Below are positions 62,232 through 64,000 of a stretch of 64,000 nucleotides of DNA, in pieces. The translations under genes and the position numbers were made by a program. The stretch is from Dromaius novaehollandiae. Taxonomy: Eukaryota > Chordata > Aves > Casuariiformes > Dromaiidae. Numbering within the stretch: the stretch's first letter is position 1; every line of letters starts with the position of its first letter. The notes under the pieces were generated by a model. The model had not been told where the DNA came from and made no database searches. It saw nothing but the letters and a program-made list of their open reading frames with translations. The stretch covers positions 9,936,001-10,000,000 of the forward strand of contig NC_088117.1 in assembly GCF_036370855.1 (NCBI RefSeq). Direction: 5' to 3'.

Positions 62232-64000
62232 GTAGGAGACATGTCTTTATAGTCAATCCTATGTGTTGTTATTCTCAACTTGTACTGGGGTCTGCCTATA
62301 GCACAGTATGTGTTTTCTCTGCTTTGGAGGCCAGAAGGTAAGTAGGGTCAGGATGTCATAAAAGGTTTTCACCAGGGCTTAATTTGAAAGGAAGGATCAA
62401 AGGTGGGAGCAGAAAGCTAGGAGAGCATTTAAGCAAGAGGAAAGCTCACAGTCCTCTTTAGAGGGGACATTGGCACGTCCGTGCTGACAGCTGTCAACTT
62501 GCTCATTGCTCTCTGTCTGCTGTAGCACATTATCAGAGCCCTGGCCATAAAGAAACCTCTCTTCCTGGTACTTTTGCTTTCTGTTGATGTCCAGCACTGA
62601 CCTCCCCAGGCCCTTCCTCCTAGTTCTGATGCAGCAGAAGTTGGTTTTGGCCCATTTTTACCTACTTTGACTGCCCCCCATGAGCCTCCTCCCTTGTGCT
62701 AGCAGGACAGGGCTTAGAGCAGCTCCTGGGAGTAGCCCTGCTTACCAAGCTACTACAGCAGAGGCAGAGCAGGACAACAAGGGCTTTTGTGTAGGGCCTA
62801 CAGAAATAGCCTGTTTGCTGCCTTAACCGTTGAAGCAGCAGTGCAATTAATCACTGCTTTGCTAAGAGCATCAGAAGTTCTCCCCTGGCAGCTAAACGCA
62901 GTTGATAGTAGGGTATGTGCTTCAGGATCCCTTTGGCTGGTTTTGAGTGGCAGGTGGCAAACGCAGCAGGAGGTAAAAGAAAGCGTAATCGATCCTAAAC
63001 AGCTGAATCCCTCCAGGCAAGGGAGGGCTCGGTGAAAGGGAGCCTCAGGATAGTCCTTGTCTGTGCGTCTGCCTAGTGCCCAGGATGCTCCAGGGCAGTG
63101 CAAGCGGTGGTAGATACCAGGGTGGGGGCAAGGGAACAGAGTCCTAGGTTTCCAAGCCGTTTAATGGAAAAGACAAAGTCTCTTTCCGGGTTACGCTATG
63201 GCCCTTCAGCCATATGTTCCCCTCCAAAGAGTCTTACGTTGGGTGCTGAAAATACAGATGAAAACTCTAATTATACATCAAAGAGCCTAAAACAACCCAA
63301 GTTTGGCTGGATCAGTGCAAGCAGGCTGTCTTCTTCCCAGTAAACGCATGCAGAAGTCATGCTCTGAGGGGAAGCGTCCAAGTGCGGATCAGCAGACCCT
63401 CGGGACACATTCAGCCTGTTTATGGCTGTACCGTATGTCAGGGTTGGAAACGGCCTCTCGGCTGCCAAAGAGCAGCCTTCAGCCCGCAGCAGCGTGCTCG
63501 CGAGCGCCGGCGCGCTGGGAGCGAGCTGTTGATGGGGCCGGAGACGGGACAGTTGCTGGGGAACAGCAATTTGCTGTCCTTCGGCTGCAGCCGCAAATTA
63601 GAGCGTTCCCAGGAGGGCTTGTGCTGAAGTCAGGGCCTTGGGAGCTGGCCAGATCCCAGACGCAGCGGCGGATTCGGCTCCCCGTTGCATGTCCTCCTGG
63701 CTCGTTCTGGGCCGTGTCCAGGGTCGCGGCACCCAGATCTCAGCTGCGGTTCTCTTCCTGGCCCTGCCGCTTCGACCTTCTGTCTCTTAGCTTCCCCGCC
63801 AGTAAAACGCAGGTTATGCTACTTAACTTCAGAAGATGTAGACAGCACTGCACAAATGCTCTCTGGTTATTGTTAGCCTTATTTTCCAGAACTTACGCTA
63901 GCTTATATTAAAGAAGCTTATACTAAAGAAAATGTCCATGCAGCCAAATGTATCAACAGACTTCTTAATGATAAGAACATTCAAACATTGCCAAGGGCTT
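62232..64000 (+). other. ADAMTSL2: ADAMTSL2 intron, open at the window edge
   Basis: Begins GTAGGAG after GCAAG. No sequence matching the next thrombospondin repeat (expected to hold a WxLS..PCSATC type start) is seen up to 64000. It contains a MIR-like relic near 63770-63860. Confidence 0.7.
63770..63860 (+). repeat. MIR-like SINE relic
   Basis: TCTTAGCTTCCCCGCCAGTA, AAACGCAGGTTATGCTACTTA, then GAAGATGTAGACAGCACTGCAC follow the MIR 3' order. Decayed; approximate borders. Confidence 0.4.

Overview
This window is vertebrate nuclear DNA, most likely from a bird. A crocodilian or turtle is not excluded. It carries four multi-exon genes with GT-AG (and two GC-AG) introns, in the order CACFD1 (+), SLC2A6 (-), MYMK (-), ADAMTSL2 (+). 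This matches, as I recall it, the gene order at human 9q34.2. Compact introns, high GC, many CpG-dense blocks, an apparent CR1-type relic and several decayed MIR-like relics fit an archosaur chromosome, as on an avian microchromosome. No bacterial-style operons, tRNA, rRNA, CRISPR array or intact transposon was seen.

Layout. (1) 1-11.3 kb: complete CACFD1 (five coding exons, 173 aa), starting in a CpG island, with a long candidate 3'UTR. (2) 11.3-16.7 kb: complete SLC2A6/GLUT6 on the minus strand (ten coding exons, 506 aa), meeting CACFD1 tail to tail, with its CpG-island promoter at about 16.3 kb. (3) 16.7-36.1 kb: about 19 kb with no gene I can support. It is a mosaic of GC-rich DNA, an orphan CpG island near 26-27.4 kb, microsatellites, and AT-rich islands that look like conserved noncoding regulatory elements. 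(4) 36.1-43.6 kb: complete MYMK/myomaker on the minus strand (five coding exons, 220 aa), with a TATA-like and E-box-rich promoter. (5) 43.7-49.8 kb: the head-to-head MYMK/ADAMTSL2 intergenic region, with another CpG-dense block. (6) 49.8-64 kb: the 5' part of ADAMTSL2. This is a TATA-driven noncoding exon plus ten coding exons, running through the first thrombospondin repeat, Cys-rich and spacer regions into an N-glycan-rich segment. The remaining exons lie beyond the right edge.

The genes do not form a pathway. They encode a vesicle/plasma-membrane Flower-family protein, an intracellular class III hexose transporter, the myoblast fusion factor and a secreted matrix/TGF-beta regulator. The most noteworthy observations are at splice sites. 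SLC2A6 and MYMK each need a GC-AG intron with nearly the same donor (TGG|GCAAGTAT). ADAMTSL2 exon 6 needs a very weak GT donor next to a better-looking frameshifting one, and the start of ADAMTSL2 exon 3 is ambiguous. All exon joins below were inferred by reading frame, splice consensus and remembered family sequence. No transcript or alignment was available.
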